Positions 54,400 through 61,881 of a stretch of 64,000 bases of DNA are shown in pieces. Numbering within the stretch: the first letter of the stretch is position 1; each line of letters starts with the position of its first letter. This DNA is from CAWBLP01 sp963789495 (GTDB lineage Bacteria > Pseudomonadota > Alphaproteobacteria > Acetobacterales > Acetobacteraceae): contig CAWBLP010000022.1 of NCBI GenBank assembly GCA_963789495.1, positions 1-64,000 on the forward strand, written 5' to 3'. The notes beneath the pieces are model-generated. The model had not been told where the DNA came from. It saw only the letters and a program-made list of their open reading frames with translations, and did no database searches. The translations under genes were made by a program, and so were the position numbers.

Positions 54400-54568
54400 G
54401 CTCCCGTCCCGTGGTAGAATTGCGGTGTCGGGTGCGGATGGAACCCCGTTGCCTCCTGGGGCGAGCGAGCCCGTGGTCCAGCGCGGGGTGCCATCCGCGA
54501 CGTCGTCCCTGAGCCCGAACAGTCGCCCGGGCCGCTCGTCGAGCCCGCATCAGCAAGGACGGGATCCC
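54400..54568 (+). ncRNA. Candidate IS110 bridge RNA region
   Basis: The ~170 bases before the IS110 transposase contain a large stem: GCGGATGGAACCCCG (54434-54448) pairs with CGGGGTGCCATCCGC (54484-54498) over 15 bases with one mismatch. The loop holds an inner hairpin (GGGC...GCCC at 54459-54472). IS110 elements are known to encode a structured bridge RNA in this non-coding end that guides target and donor choice, so this stem is a good candidate. Ends are estimated. Confidence 0.55.
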
Positions 54569-55516
54569 ATGGATGCGACACACTCCGCTGCGTGCTTCGT
54601 CGGCATCGATGTCGGCAAGGCGCATATCGACGTTTTCGTTCACCCCTCCGGCGCAGCGTTTCGCCTGAACCGCGATGCAGCGGGCCTCGACGATCTGCTG
54701 GTGCGGCTGCGACCGTGCGCGCCGACCTTGATCGTGCTGGAAGCGACCGGCGGCTTCGAGCGGGTCGTGACGGCGGCGCTGTGGGGTGCCGGCCTGCCGG
54801 TGGCGGTGGTCAACCCGCGGCAGATCCGCGATTTCGCCCGCGCGAGCGGTTGTCTGGCCAAGACCGATCGGTTGGATCCGCGGGTCATTGCCGGTTTCGC
54901 TGCGGCGATCCGACCGGAACAACGGCCGCAACCGGACGCGGCGGCGTGTGAGCTGGCGGACCTGGTCGCGCGCCGGCGTCAACTGGTGGAGATGATCAGC
55001 ACCGAGACGATGCGCTCGCAGCAGGCAAGGCTTGCGGCGGTCCGCCGCCAGTTGGCGGCGCATCTGGCGTGGCTGAACAAGGCGTTGAGCCAGCTCGACG
55101 CCGATCTGGACGCCGCGGTGCGGGCGAGCCCGGCGTGGTGCGAGCGGGCGGCGCTGCTGCTGTCGGTGCCCGGTGTCGGCGCTGCCACCACCCGGACGCT
55201 GCTGGCGGATTTGCCTGAACTGGGCAGCCTCGACCGGCGTCGCATCGCCGCGCTGGTGGGTGTCGCTCCGGTTGCGCATGACAGTGGTCAGCACCATGGC
55301 ACGCGGCATATCCGCGGCGGGCGCGGCGCGGTGCGAGCGGCGCTCTACATGGCCGCCTGGATCGGCAGCCGATGGAACCCGGTGCTGAAGGAGACGTACC
55401 AGCGCCTTCGGGCGGCCGGCAAGCCGCGCAAGGTGGCTCTGGTTGCGTGCATGCGACGCTTGCTGACGATCCTCAACGCGATGGTGCGGAACAACACGCC
55501 ATGGCGCGCCGCGTGA
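54569..55516 (+). CDS. IS110-family transposase
   Basis: A 315-aa DEDD-type recombinase. The start is ATG 54569 (MDATHSAACFVGIDVGKAHI) with the first catalytic Asp in FVGIDVGKAH. The second acidic site is in LIVLEATGGFERVVTAALWG, then the DEDD-domain end ARASGCLAKTDRLDPRVIAG. The C-terminal Transposase_20 domain includes LLSVPGVGAATTRTLLADLP, the catalytic Ser region RGGRGAVRAALYMAAWIGSR and RKVALVACMRRLLTILNAMV. No frame break. The frame opens upstream at 54377 but that part is non-coding. Confidence 0.93.
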   Translation: MDATHSAACFVGIDVGKAHIDVFVHPSGAAFRLNRDAAGLDDLLVRLRPCAPTLIVLEATGGFERVVTAALWGAGLPVAVVNPRQIRDFARASGCLAKTDRLDPRVIAGFAAAIRPEQRPQPDAAACELADLVARRRQLVEMISTETMRSQQARLAAVRRQLAAHLAWLNKALSQLDADLDAAVRASPAWCERAALLLSVPGVGAATTRTLLADLPELGSLDRRRIAALVGVAPVAHDSGQHHGTRHIRGGRGAVRAALYMAAWIGSRWNPVLKETYQRLRAAGKPRKVALVACMRRLLTILNAMVRNNTPWRAA

Positions 55517-55827
55517 AGGACGCTGTCGTGCCGACTGAAGCCAGGCCTGGGGCGGGCGGCGTCGGGTCAAGACCGAAGTCGCCGCAGGCGATGGCGCGCA
55601 GCGTCAGTCTTGAGGCGACGCCGCCCGCGCCGGACAATGAAAAGGCGACACGACGCTTGACAACCAAGACAGTCGCTGGACCTCCAGCAAAGGCTCGCCT
55701 TTGCAATCGGATTCGGTTTGGCGTGGAGCGGGGGCGTGGCGGTCCCGGACCGGGGCATCATCGCGACCGGACCCTCCCTCCCCAAACGGAGTTGGTTCCA
55801 AGTGCCGGGCCCTTGGCGGGGATTCAA
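55517..55827. other. 3' non-coding part of the IS110 element and flank
   Basis: About 310 bases with no supported gene; the open frames here are shadows. It contains the downstream end of the IS110 element, whose exact border is not visible because IS110 has no classical inverted repeats. A GC-rich imperfect palindrome lies around 55810-55822 (GGGCCCTTGGCGGG). Confidence 0.5.
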
Positions 55828-55870
55828 GAGGCAGCGCCTCCTGATGAGGATTCGAGGGCAACACCTCCGA
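55828..55870 (+). repeat. Dispersed 40-base repeat, copy 3 (right of the IS110)
   Basis: A diverged copy: GAGGCAGCGCCTCCTGATGA then GGATTCGAGGGCAACACCTC. GAGGCAGCGCCTC is palindromic. Compared with copy 2 it matches well in the first 25 bases and drifts afterwards. It lies in inverted orientation to copy 2, so the IS110 sits between two facing copies. Confidence 0.55.
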
Positions 55871-55901
55871 CGCTTGCCGCAAGCGTGGATACCCAGCTGG
55901 C

Positions 55902-56411
55902 TCAGCAACGTTGCGCTGTCTCCGACTTTGCCGATTTTTGCGCGCCGCGCCGCGACTTCGACGGGCACGGCAGAATTGGTTTGAGCAGCAGCGATCCCTC
56001 CGGCACATGGCCCGCGGCGCACAGCCCGCCGGTCACCTCGCTGTCACCGTGCAGCACGCTGCGGACTGCCGCGCAGTCCAGCCGCACCGCCAGCGCCTCC
56101 AGTTCCGCCACCAGCGCCGCCAGCACCGCCTGCGGGTTGAGCAGATCGACCGCGACGAAATGTTCGGCGATCAGAATCCGCCCGCGCTGGAGGTCGTTAT
56201 CCACGCGATAGCAGAACAGCCCGCACGGAAAATTCCGACCCTGGCGCCAGGCGGCGACAATTCCCGCCGGATTGGCCCGCCGCGCGCTGGTCAACTGGCG
56301 GGCGAACCGCACCCAGGCAACTCGCTCCAGCGACGGCACCGCCTCCCGCACCAACGGATAGACAGACAGCAGCTGCTCAGACGACAAAGGCTGAATGATG
56401 AAGGGCGGCAT
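55902..56411 (-). CDS. Conserved small protein, GNAT-like, divergent from FNR
   Basis: A 169-aa protein starting at ATG 56411 (MPPFIIQPLSSEQLLSVYPL). The frame extends upstream to 57731 but only as antisense of fnr. Alternating strands and helices (SLERVAWVRFARQLTSARRA, NPAGIVAAWRQGRNFPCGLF, LLIAEHFVAVDLLNPQAVL-type, GDSEVTGGLCAAGHVPEGSL) are consistent with a GNAT-like acetyltransferase fold. No family name is certain. A perfect FNR box lies 56 bases before its start, so it is a likely FNR target. The C-terminal tail (KSRRGAQKSAKSE) is basic. Confidence 0.65.
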   Translation of the reverse strand: MPPFIIQPLSSEQLLSVYPLVREAVPSLERVAWVRFARQLTSARRANPAGIVAAWRQGRNFPCGLFCYRVDNDLQRGRILIAEHFVAVDLLNPQAVLAALVAELEALAVRLDCAAVRSVLHGDSEVTGGLCAAGHVPEGSLLLKPILPCPSKSRRGAQKSAKSETAQRC

Positions 56412-56466
56412 GCGGATCAATCCCCTCCGATCGGGGCACCATGCCGCAAACCGACCGCCGGCGGCG

Positions 56467-56480
56467 TTGATGCAGATCAA
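56467..56480. promoter_or_regulatory. Perfect FNR/FixK box
   Basis: TTGATGCAGATCAA matches the consensus TTGAT-N4-ATCAA exactly. It stands 55 bases upstream of the GNAT-like gene start (minus strand) and 102 bases upstream of the fnr start (plus strand). Binding by the adjacent FNR (autoregulation) or by the FixK-like protein at 19 kb is expected. Confidence 0.85.
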
Positions 56481-56582
56481 GGTGGCCGCGCAGCGGGCAT
56501 ACGGGACATCCCGTATTGCACACACCGGTAAGCTGGCCGACATCATCCACAAATCGGCGCCAACGCCGGCAAGAGGCCGCAT

Positions 56583-57320
56583 ATGAATGCCGTGTCCACC
56601 CGCCCGCTTGCGACGGATCCGCGTGTCGCGAATGACCCCTGCGCGCATTGCGACGCAAGGCCGCACAGTGTGTGCAACACCATCGACGATGCGCATCTCG
56701 CGCGGCTCGCCACGATCGCGCAGGTCGTCGAGGCATCGCCGGGCACCACCTTCATCGCGGAAGGTGAGCCGGCGAACCATTTCTTCAACGTCACCCGGGG
56801 CACCGCCAAACTGTTCAAGCTGCTGCCGGACGGCCGCCGACAGATCACCGGATTCGCAACGGTCGGCCATTTCCTCGGCCTGGCCGTATCGGACACCTAC
56901 GCGTTCAGTGCCGAAGCCATCGAGCCGACCCGCTACTGCCGGTTCTCCCGCAACAAGCTGCGCACCCTGCTGCACGATTTTCCGGCAATGGAGGCCCGCC
57001 TGTTGGAAGTGGCGGCCAATGAACTGGTCGCCGCGCAGGAGCAGATGCTGCTGCTCGGCCGCAAGACCGCCCGGGAACGGCTGGCATCGTTCCTGGTGAT
57101 GCAAAGCCAGCTGGCCGCGCCATGCGGCCACCCCCGGAGCCGTTTTCCGTTGCCGATGACGCGGGGGGATATCGCCGACTATCTGGGGCTGACCATCGAG
57201 ACCGTCAGTCGCACCCTGACCCATCTGCGCAATGACGGCCTGATCGACATTCCCGGCCCGGGCCAGCTGATCATCCGCAACCGGCACGCGTTGGAGAACC
57301 TGGCCGGCGGCCTGACCTGA
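56583..57320 (+). CDS. fnr: FNR-type oxygen-sensing regulator
   Basis: A 245-aa Crp/Fnr protein with the iron-sulfur ligand set: Cys20, Cys23 and Cys31 in DPCAHCDARPHSVC, and Cys119 in EPTRYCRFSR. It therefore can hold an oxygen-labile 4Fe-4S cluster. The sensory beta roll contains ANHFFNVTRGTAKLFKLLPD; the DNA-binding helix is MTRGDIADYLGLTIETVSRT, with E-x-x-S-R as in FNR readers of TTGAT sites. It would activate or repress genes under low oxygen. A perfect FNR box precedes it. Confidence 0.92.
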   Translation: MNAVSTRPLATDPRVANDPCAHCDARPHSVCNTIDDAHLARLATIAQVVEASPGTTFIAEGEPANHFFNVTRGTAKLFKLLPDGRRQITGFATVGHFLGLAVSDTYAFSAEAIEPTRYCRFSRNKLRTLLHDFPAMEARLLEVAANELVAAQEQMLLLGRKTARERLASFLVMQSQLAAPCGHPRSRFPLPMTRGDIADYLGLTIETVSRTLTHLRNDGLIDIPGPGQLIIRNRHALENLAGGLT

Positions 57321-57392
57321 GCGCGACCGGGGCCACGTTGCGCCCGCCGACAAGGTCGACGTATAGGGCGGCAACGGGTCGGGAGTGCATGG

Positions 57393-57581
57393 ATGACGCT
57401 TCGGGAATCGCTCAGGTTGATCCTGGTGACACTGGTCGGACTGGGCGGCTTGTTCTACGCCGCCATACCCGATGGCGGCTCCAGCTACGGCATCGGCCTG
57501 GTGGTGTTCGGCGCGGCACTGATTTACGGCTTCGTGCTGGTCAAGCAGCATTTCGACCGCATCGATTCGGAGCGTCACTGA
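57393..57581 (+). CDS. Small membrane protein upstream of tam
   Basis: A 62-aa protein with two membrane helices (LILVTLVGLGGLFYAA and YGIGLVVFGAALIYGFVLV) and a charged tail (KQHFDRIDSERH). It starts at ATG 57393 after a short gap and ends one base before the tam start, so the two are probably co-transcribed. No function is known. Its size and helix pattern are like many proteobacterial accessory membrane peptides. Confidence 0.7.
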   Translation: MTLRESLRLILVTLVGLGGLFYAAIPDGGSSYGIGLVVFGAALIYGFVLVKQHFDRIDSERH

Positions 57582-57582
57582 C

Positions 57583-58368
57583 ATGGCGATTGCCGCGGCC
57601 AGCTGGGATCCAGGCCAGTACCTCCGCTTCGCCGACCAGCGCTTGCGACCGGCGCTGGACCTGTTGGCCCAGGTGCCGCTGGCAGCCCCTGCCGGCGTTG
57701 TCGATCTGGGCTGCGGCCCGGGCAACGTCACGACTATTCTAAAGCAGCGCTATCCGGCCGCCGATGTGCTGGGCGTGGATGGATCCAAGTCGATGCTGGC
57801 GAAGGCGCGGCTGGCGGCACCGGAATGCCGATTCGCCCAGGGCGACTTCTCCACCTGGGCGCCGGACCGTGCGCCGCCGGAGCTGATCTACTCCAATGCC
57901 GCCCTGCACTGGGTCACCGACCATACGACCCTGTTTCCTCGCCTGGTGTCCCTGCTGCCGGCGGGCGGCGTGCTGGCGGTGCAGATGCCGGCAATGCATG
58001 ACGCGCCATTGCGCCGGCTGCAGAACGAGGTGGCGGCACGCGGTCCCTGGGCGAAGCATTTGCAGGATTTGGGATTTGCCCGCGATATCCTGACCCCCGG
58101 CGAATACTACGACATTCTTCGCCCGATGGTCGGCAGCCTGGACATCTGGGAGACCACCTACCTGCACGTCCTGTCCGGTGAGGACGCGGTGGTGCAATGG
58201 GCGTCCGGCAGCAGCCTGCGGCCGTTCCTGGACCGGCTGCCCGATGACGCGATGCGGGCCGCGTTCAGAACAGCTTACGCCGAGGCGCTCCGGCCACATT
58301 ACCCAAGGCGCGCGGACGGCGCCACGTTGCTTCCGTTCCGTCGTCTGTTTGTCCTGGGCCGTCGCTGA
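57583..58368 (+). CDS. tam: Trans-aconitate 2-methyltransferase
   Basis: A 261-aa SAM methyltransferase that esterifies trans-aconitate, a toxic by-product inhibiting aconitase. Signature: YLRFADQRLRPALDLLAQVP, VVDLGCGPGNVTTILKQRYP (SAM loop), VLGVDGSKSMLAKARLAAPE, IYSNAALHWVTDHTTLFPRL and the C-terminal IWETTYLHVLSGEDAVVQWA. The order and spacing match Tam proteins. Length normal (252-260). Its end overlaps the tail of an antisense hypothetical gene by 104 bases. Confidence 0.9.
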   Translation: MAIAAASWDPGQYLRFADQRLRPALDLLAQVPLAAPAGVVDLGCGPGNVTTILKQRYPAADVLGVDGSKSMLAKARLAAPECRFAQGDFSTWAPDRAPPELIYSNAALHWVTDHTTLFPRLVSLLPAGGVLAVQMPAMHDAPLRRLQNEVAARGPWAKHLQDLGFARDILTPGEYYDILRPMVGSLDIWETTYLHVLSGEDAVVQWASGSSLRPFLDRLPDDAMRAAFRTAYAEALRPHYPRRADGATLLPFRRLFVLGRR

Positions 58369-58771
58369 GCTCGCCACCCCAACGGCCTATGCCGGGGGAG
58401 GACCTGCTTCCCATCCAATCCGCGCCAGGCTGGTCCAGTTCGCCCGGGCGGGTCGGCAGCACCGGTCGAATCGCATTCAGTGCGGCGCGCAGCGTGTAGA
58501 AATGGCGCACCTCGGGCGGCGCCCGCAGGCTGGTGACCAGCCACACATCCGTCCCATTCGGCGAATGCACGAGGAAGCTCGGCCCCTGCAGGCCCAATTC
58601 GACAACAACAACTCGCCGGAAGTGACCGGGATCGTCGCCACGGCGCTCACTGACGTAGGCCGTCGCGATATCCGCCGTCTCCGCCAGCCAGTCCCGGACA
58701 ACCTCGCGTTCGCCATGGCCCAGGGCGCGGGGCGGGAAGGTCTGGAATATGGTGGTGGCGTCTGAGTTCAT
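58265..58771 (-). CDS. Hypothetical protein antisense to the end of tam
   Basis: A 168-aa frame from ATG 58771 (MNSDATTIFQTFPPRALGHG). The N-terminal two thirds (EREVVRDWLAETADIATAYV, HFRRVVVVELGLQGPSFLVH, DVWLVTSLRAPPEVRHFYTL) looks like a real small soluble protein, but the last ~55 residues are low-complexity and antisense to tam. The real stop may therefore lie near 58370-58400 with a frame break. Not recognised. Confidence 0.5.
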   Translation of the reverse strand: MNSDATTIFQTFPPRALGHGEREVVRDWLAETADIATAYVSERRGDDPGHFRRVVVVELGLQGPSFLVHSPNGTDVWLVTSLRAPPEVRHFYTLRAALNAIRPVLPTRPGELDQPGADWMGSRSSPGIGRWGGELSDGPGQTDDGTEATWRRPRALGNVAGAPRRKLF

Positions 58772-59039
58772 CGTGCGAATCGTGCCTAAGGGGCGCCCGA
58801 CCATGCCACCCGACGGGTTGCGGAGAAGTTGCAGGGCGTCGCGGCGCCGCCAAAAGGCCCCGGGGGACTAGGCAGAGCCCAGGAAAGCCGACTGCGACAA
58901 CTTGGGCGAAGACCGGTTTAACCTTGCGGCTCGCAGGAACGTTGTCGCAATTTTAACCGACAAACCGCTCGCTCGCGCCCTCTAGTGCAATAGTCGATAA
59001 TGCTATAAGGATGATTCGCAGTGTTGGGGAAGAGGAAAT

Positions 59040-59465
59040 ATGGACGAGAGGACACTTGGTCTGGCGGCTCAGATCGTCAGCGCGCATGTCGGCAACAATA
59101 ATGTTCCGACAGACGAGCTGCCTAGTCTGATCCGGCAGGTTTGCGAAACCTTGGCCAGCGTCGGGCAGGAGCCGGTGCAGCCGACCCGCCCGGAGCCAGC
59201 CGTGCCGGTGAAGCGGTCCGTGTTCGAGGACCACATTGTCTGCCTGGTCTGCGGGGGGAAGTTCAAAATCCTCAAGCGGCACCTGCAGACCGACCACGAT
59301 TTGACCATTGACGGCTATCGTGAGGCATTCTCGTTGCCGCATGACTATCCAATGGTGGCGCCGAGCTACGCTGAGCGCCGCTCTGCTTTGGCGCGGGAAA
59401 TCGGCCTGGGCCGCAAAGGTGGGTCCACGCCCCGTAAGGGACGTCGGGGAGAGCGCGCTGCGTAA
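59040..59465 (+). CDS. MucR/Ros-family regulator with intact zinc finger
   Basis: A 141-aa MucR protein. N-terminal MDERTLGLAAQIVSAHVGNN and LPSLIRQVCETLASVG are the oligomerisation part. The Ros finger is VCLVCGGKFKILKRHLQTDH: C-x2-C with H-x4-H, complete. The C-terminus (YPMVAPSYAERRSALAREIG) continues as usual and ends basic. Such proteins act as global H-NS-like regulators of surface polysaccharide and cell-cycle genes in alphaproteobacteria. Upstream 235 bases are free and could hold its own operator. A strong hairpin follows. Confidence 0.92.
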   Translation: MDERTLGLAAQIVSAHVGNNNVPTDELPSLIRQVCETLASVGQEPVQPTRPEPAVPVKRSVFEDHIVCLVCGGKFKILKRHLQTDHDLTIDGYREAFSLPHDYPMVAPSYAERRSALAREIGLGRKGGSTPRKGRRGERAA

Positions 59466-59493
59466 GACGCGCTGACCAACCAATGCTCGCGAC

Positions 59494-59537
59494 AACGCCT
59501 GAGTAGGGGCGCCCAAAAGGGCCTCTGCTCGGGCGTT
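59494..59537 (+). terminator. Hairpin terminator after mucR
   Basis: A long hairpin starts 28 bases after the mucR stop: AACGCCTGAGTAGGGGCGCC pairs across the loop AAAA with the GGGCCTCTGCTCGGGCGTT side, with a few bulges. It ends in TTA. The size and position fit a rho-independent terminator, although the T-run is short. Confidence 0.65.
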
Positions 59538-59605
59538 ACAGCATCGGTGCTGGCAGATGCGTACCGGCGACGGGGCCGCCGGCGCGCGCGAGGCGAAGCA
59601 AACGG

Positions 59606-59791
59606 TCAGGCGGCCTTTACGACAGCCTGCAGGTCAAGCAGCGTCGCGGCTACCCGTAACGAATCCAGCCGCCGGATTTCTTGATAAATCATCGAGGTCA
59701 TTTGCTGCTGCGGCAGCGCCGCCCATTCGTCCAGCGAATACAGCTCGCGAACGTTTTGGATTGCTTCGATAATCAGCGGATCGCTTGGCAT
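59606..59791 (-). CDS. Small conserved-looking protein of unknown function
   Basis: A 61-aa protein from ATG 59791 (MPSDPLIIEAIQNVRELYSL) with an AGAGG ribosome site six bases upstream. It is helical and acidic at first (DEWAALPQQQMTSMIYQEIR), then RLDSLRVAATLLDLQAVVKA. The pattern resembles small regulatory or toxin-antitoxin-like peptides, but no partner gene is next to it. Nothing is recognised. Confidence 0.55.
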   Translation of the reverse strand: MPSDPLIIEAIQNVRELYSLDEWAALPQQQMTSMIYQEIRRLDSLRVAATLLDLQAVVKAA

Positions 59792-60035
59792 CGCGAGCCT
59801 CTTCGGTTTAACAAGGAAACAAGATGGCATACGTGGCTAGAGGATTGCTACGCTCACAGGAAATTTACGCATCCCGGATGCACATATCGCACGAACGTGA
59901 CAAGATGCAAGGGAGCAGGATCGCCTAGCTGAGCCGCCGCCCTCGAATTCTACCTCTCTGCCGGCGTGGAGTGACGCCCGATAGCCCGAACTGGGCGACA
60001 GCCCGAACGGGGCGCCATGAATGGGCAGGCGTTTG

Positions 60036-60701
60036 TTACCCTGCCATGAACGCTGACCGGTTGAGGCCCTGCAAATCCGCAATGCAGTCGAGTTGGATGT
60101 CGCCCAATGGGTAACCAGCGAGGATTTGCGGATCGGTGGCGTAGTGACCCTGCCGGGGGAATACCGTGGTCACCCGGTCCCCCCATTGATGCTTCATCGC
60201 AGCCAGGATGCGCAGCTTGTCGTCGACCATGACGTAGCGCTTGGCAGGATAAAGGCGCTCCACATCGGCGAGTTCCTCCTCCTTGTGGATGTAGATCAGA
60301 ACATGACCATCCACCGCCCGCCACAAGCCGGAACGTTCCACCTTGCGCGGCTGAAACACGGCATCGCCGTCCGACAGGATCACGACGGGCGCCCATTGCT
60401 GCGCATACTTCACGGCATCCAACGCGCCGGGATACAGTCGGTCCGCGAACGGATAGTCTACCAGCCAATTGGAAATCCGCAGCACGCGCGGGTCGTGCAA
60501 CTCCTCCAGCCGGTAGCGTTCCAGTGCGCCGAGATAATCGGCATAGCCAAGGTCGCCGCGCAGAGTCTCGAAAATCTCCCAGTAACGATTGCGTGCGGCC
60601 GTTCCGTGTTCCAACGCAATATGTACGTCGAGATCGGCCTGGACACGGTCGTTGTTGAGCAGCGTGTTGTCCACATCGAACAGGAAGACCAGCTCATGCA
60701 T
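60036..60701 (-). CDS. HAD-family hydrolase
   Basis: A 221-aa haloacid dehalogenase-like hydrolase, start at ATG 60701 (MHELVFLFDVDNTLLNNDRV); the frame extends upstream to 60860 without support. Motif 1 is FDVDNT (nucleophile Asp and general acid Asp), motif 2 VVILSDGD (Ser), motif 3 includes the Lys near RKVERSG and motif 4 VMVDDKLRIL (Asp pair). A cap of helices lies between motifs 1 and 2. Substrate unknown; members include phosphatases and phosphonatases. It is next to the tRNA-Leu. Confidence 0.88.
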   Translation of the reverse strand: MHELVFLFDVDNTLLNNDRVQADLDVHIALEHGTAARNRYWEIFETLRGDLGYADYLGALERYRLEELHDPRVLRISNWLVDYPFADRLYPGALDAVKYAQQWAPVVILSDGDAVFQPRKVERSGLWRAVDGHVLIYIHKEEELADVERLYPAKRYVMVDDKLRILAAMKHQWGDRVTTVFPRQGHYATDPQILAGYPLGDIQLDCIADLQGLNRSAFMAG

Positions 60702-60898
60702 CGTCGTGATACCTCTGCTCGCGGCCGCGCCTCCGTCGGACGCCGGGGTTCGGATCGGGGTGGGGTTGCCCAATCCACAAACCAGCCGTCTAGCACAATT
60801 CCCGCCCGGCTGGACCGGATTTGCCGCGGCAGAGGGGGCCACGCCGGAACGCCGCCCCAATGAACAGGTCGCAATTCACTGGAACCAAAGGCCGTCAT

Positions 60899-60978
60899 GC
60901 CCGCCGGGGGAGTTGAACCCCCACGCCTTTCGGCCTCGGATTTTAAGTCCGCTGCGTCTACCCTTCCGCCAGGCGGGC
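60899..60978 (-). tRNA. tRNA-Leu (anticodon TAA)
   Basis: On the minus strand an 80-base cloverleaf is visible. The acceptor stem GCCCGCC/GGCGGGC closes with discriminator A. The D arm, anticodon loop CTTAAAA (anticodon TAA) and a variable arm (GGCCGAAAGGC) lead to the T arm GGGGGTTCAACTCCCCC. The CCA end is not encoded. The long variable arm fits leucine. The anticodon stem has one mismatch. It reads UUA/UUG codons, rare in such a GC-rich genome. Confidence 0.88.
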
Positions 60979-61596
60979 CGGATGCGCCGAGATTACCGTC
61001 GCCCCCGCGCGGGCAACAGGGGGGAACCGCCGCCACCCGTCACTCACCCGGCTTCCCCCGCCCTGGAACGACGGTCCCGGCCGGTCGGCATAGGTGTGCA
61101 GCTGCTGCGATTCGATTTCCTTCATCACCGCCCGAACGGCACGCGCCGGATCGATCATCAGGCAGAGCGCGGACTTGCCGACAGCACCCGCCAACCTCAG
61201 GTGGCTCAATGGATGGCCGATCTCCCGCAGCCGCTCCGTGTAATAGTCCCAGAAATCCCGTCCCCTGAATTTCAGCACACTGACCGCGGGGAACTCGTAA
61301 TACTGATTCATCAGGCGGCGAAGCACCTGCTGCCGCTCCCCTGCGCCGAGGCAGGCTTCGCCATATTCCAGTACGTCGGCAATGTGGCAGGACAGATACG
61401 TGTTGAGGCTCTGACAATCGGTGGTGACCCTGAGATCGTGCACCCGTTCGAACGACAGCACCTGATGCACGAAGGCGTAGTCGGACAGCAGCGATGTCAT
61501 GCAGCATGCGCTGGTATCGGCATGAACCCCCTGGTTGGGGAAGAACTTCTCGTGCCGGCGAACAATGTCGGAGCTCCCCACTGTCCATGCGCCCAT
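60958..61596 (-). CDS. Hypothetical protein, family not recognised
   Basis: A 212-aa frame. The core from about 61560 (SSDIVRRHEKFFPNQGVHAD, LLSDYAFVHQVLSFERVHDL, SCHIADVLEYGEACLGAGER, YYEFPAVSVLKFRGRDFWDY) has real-protein composition with balanced polar and hydrophobic residues. The last ~20 codons run into tRNA-Leu by 21 bases, so the true end may be earlier. An alternative start in a shifted frame (MPPQVQSTSKPNAGHP, near 61643) suggests a frame break at the N-terminus. Not recognised. Confidence 0.55.
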   Translation of the reverse strand: MGAWTVGSSDIVRRHEKFFPNQGVHADTSACCMTSLLSDYAFVHQVLSFERVHDLRVTTDCQSLNTYLSCHIADVLEYGEACLGAGERQQVLRRLMNQYYEFPAVSVLKFRGRDFWDYYTERLREIGHPLSHLRLAGAVGKSALCLMIDPARAVRAVMKEIESQQLHTYADRPGPSFQGGGSRVSDGWRRFPPVARAGATVISAHPARLAEG

Positions 61597-61881
61597 TCGG
61601 CAGCCGCCGCGACGCGGGGATGCCCCGCGTTCGGTTTGCTGGTGCTCTGCACCTGTGGCGGCATTGTCGCGGCGGTCGGTTAAGGAAGGCTGAACCTGCG
61701 GGAGGGAGTTGAGTCAGGGCGACCGGATGTGCGACGGCGCCCCCGAACCCGGCCGCTGCCGCGTGTGGCGCGTTGTGCTGCAAGCATGCAATATCGAGAG
61801 CACGCAAAATCGCAGAGTGGCACGGCGAGGCGGTTCCGGCGAGACACGCTGCGGCGAACGTCCCGGCGCGCCAAAGGCAAC

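Noticed and set aside
55902..57731. A 609-codon minus-strand open frame covering fnr.
   Set aside because: Beyond 56411 it is the antisense of fnr and of its promoter and shows low-complexity residues; only the last 169 codons form a believable protein.
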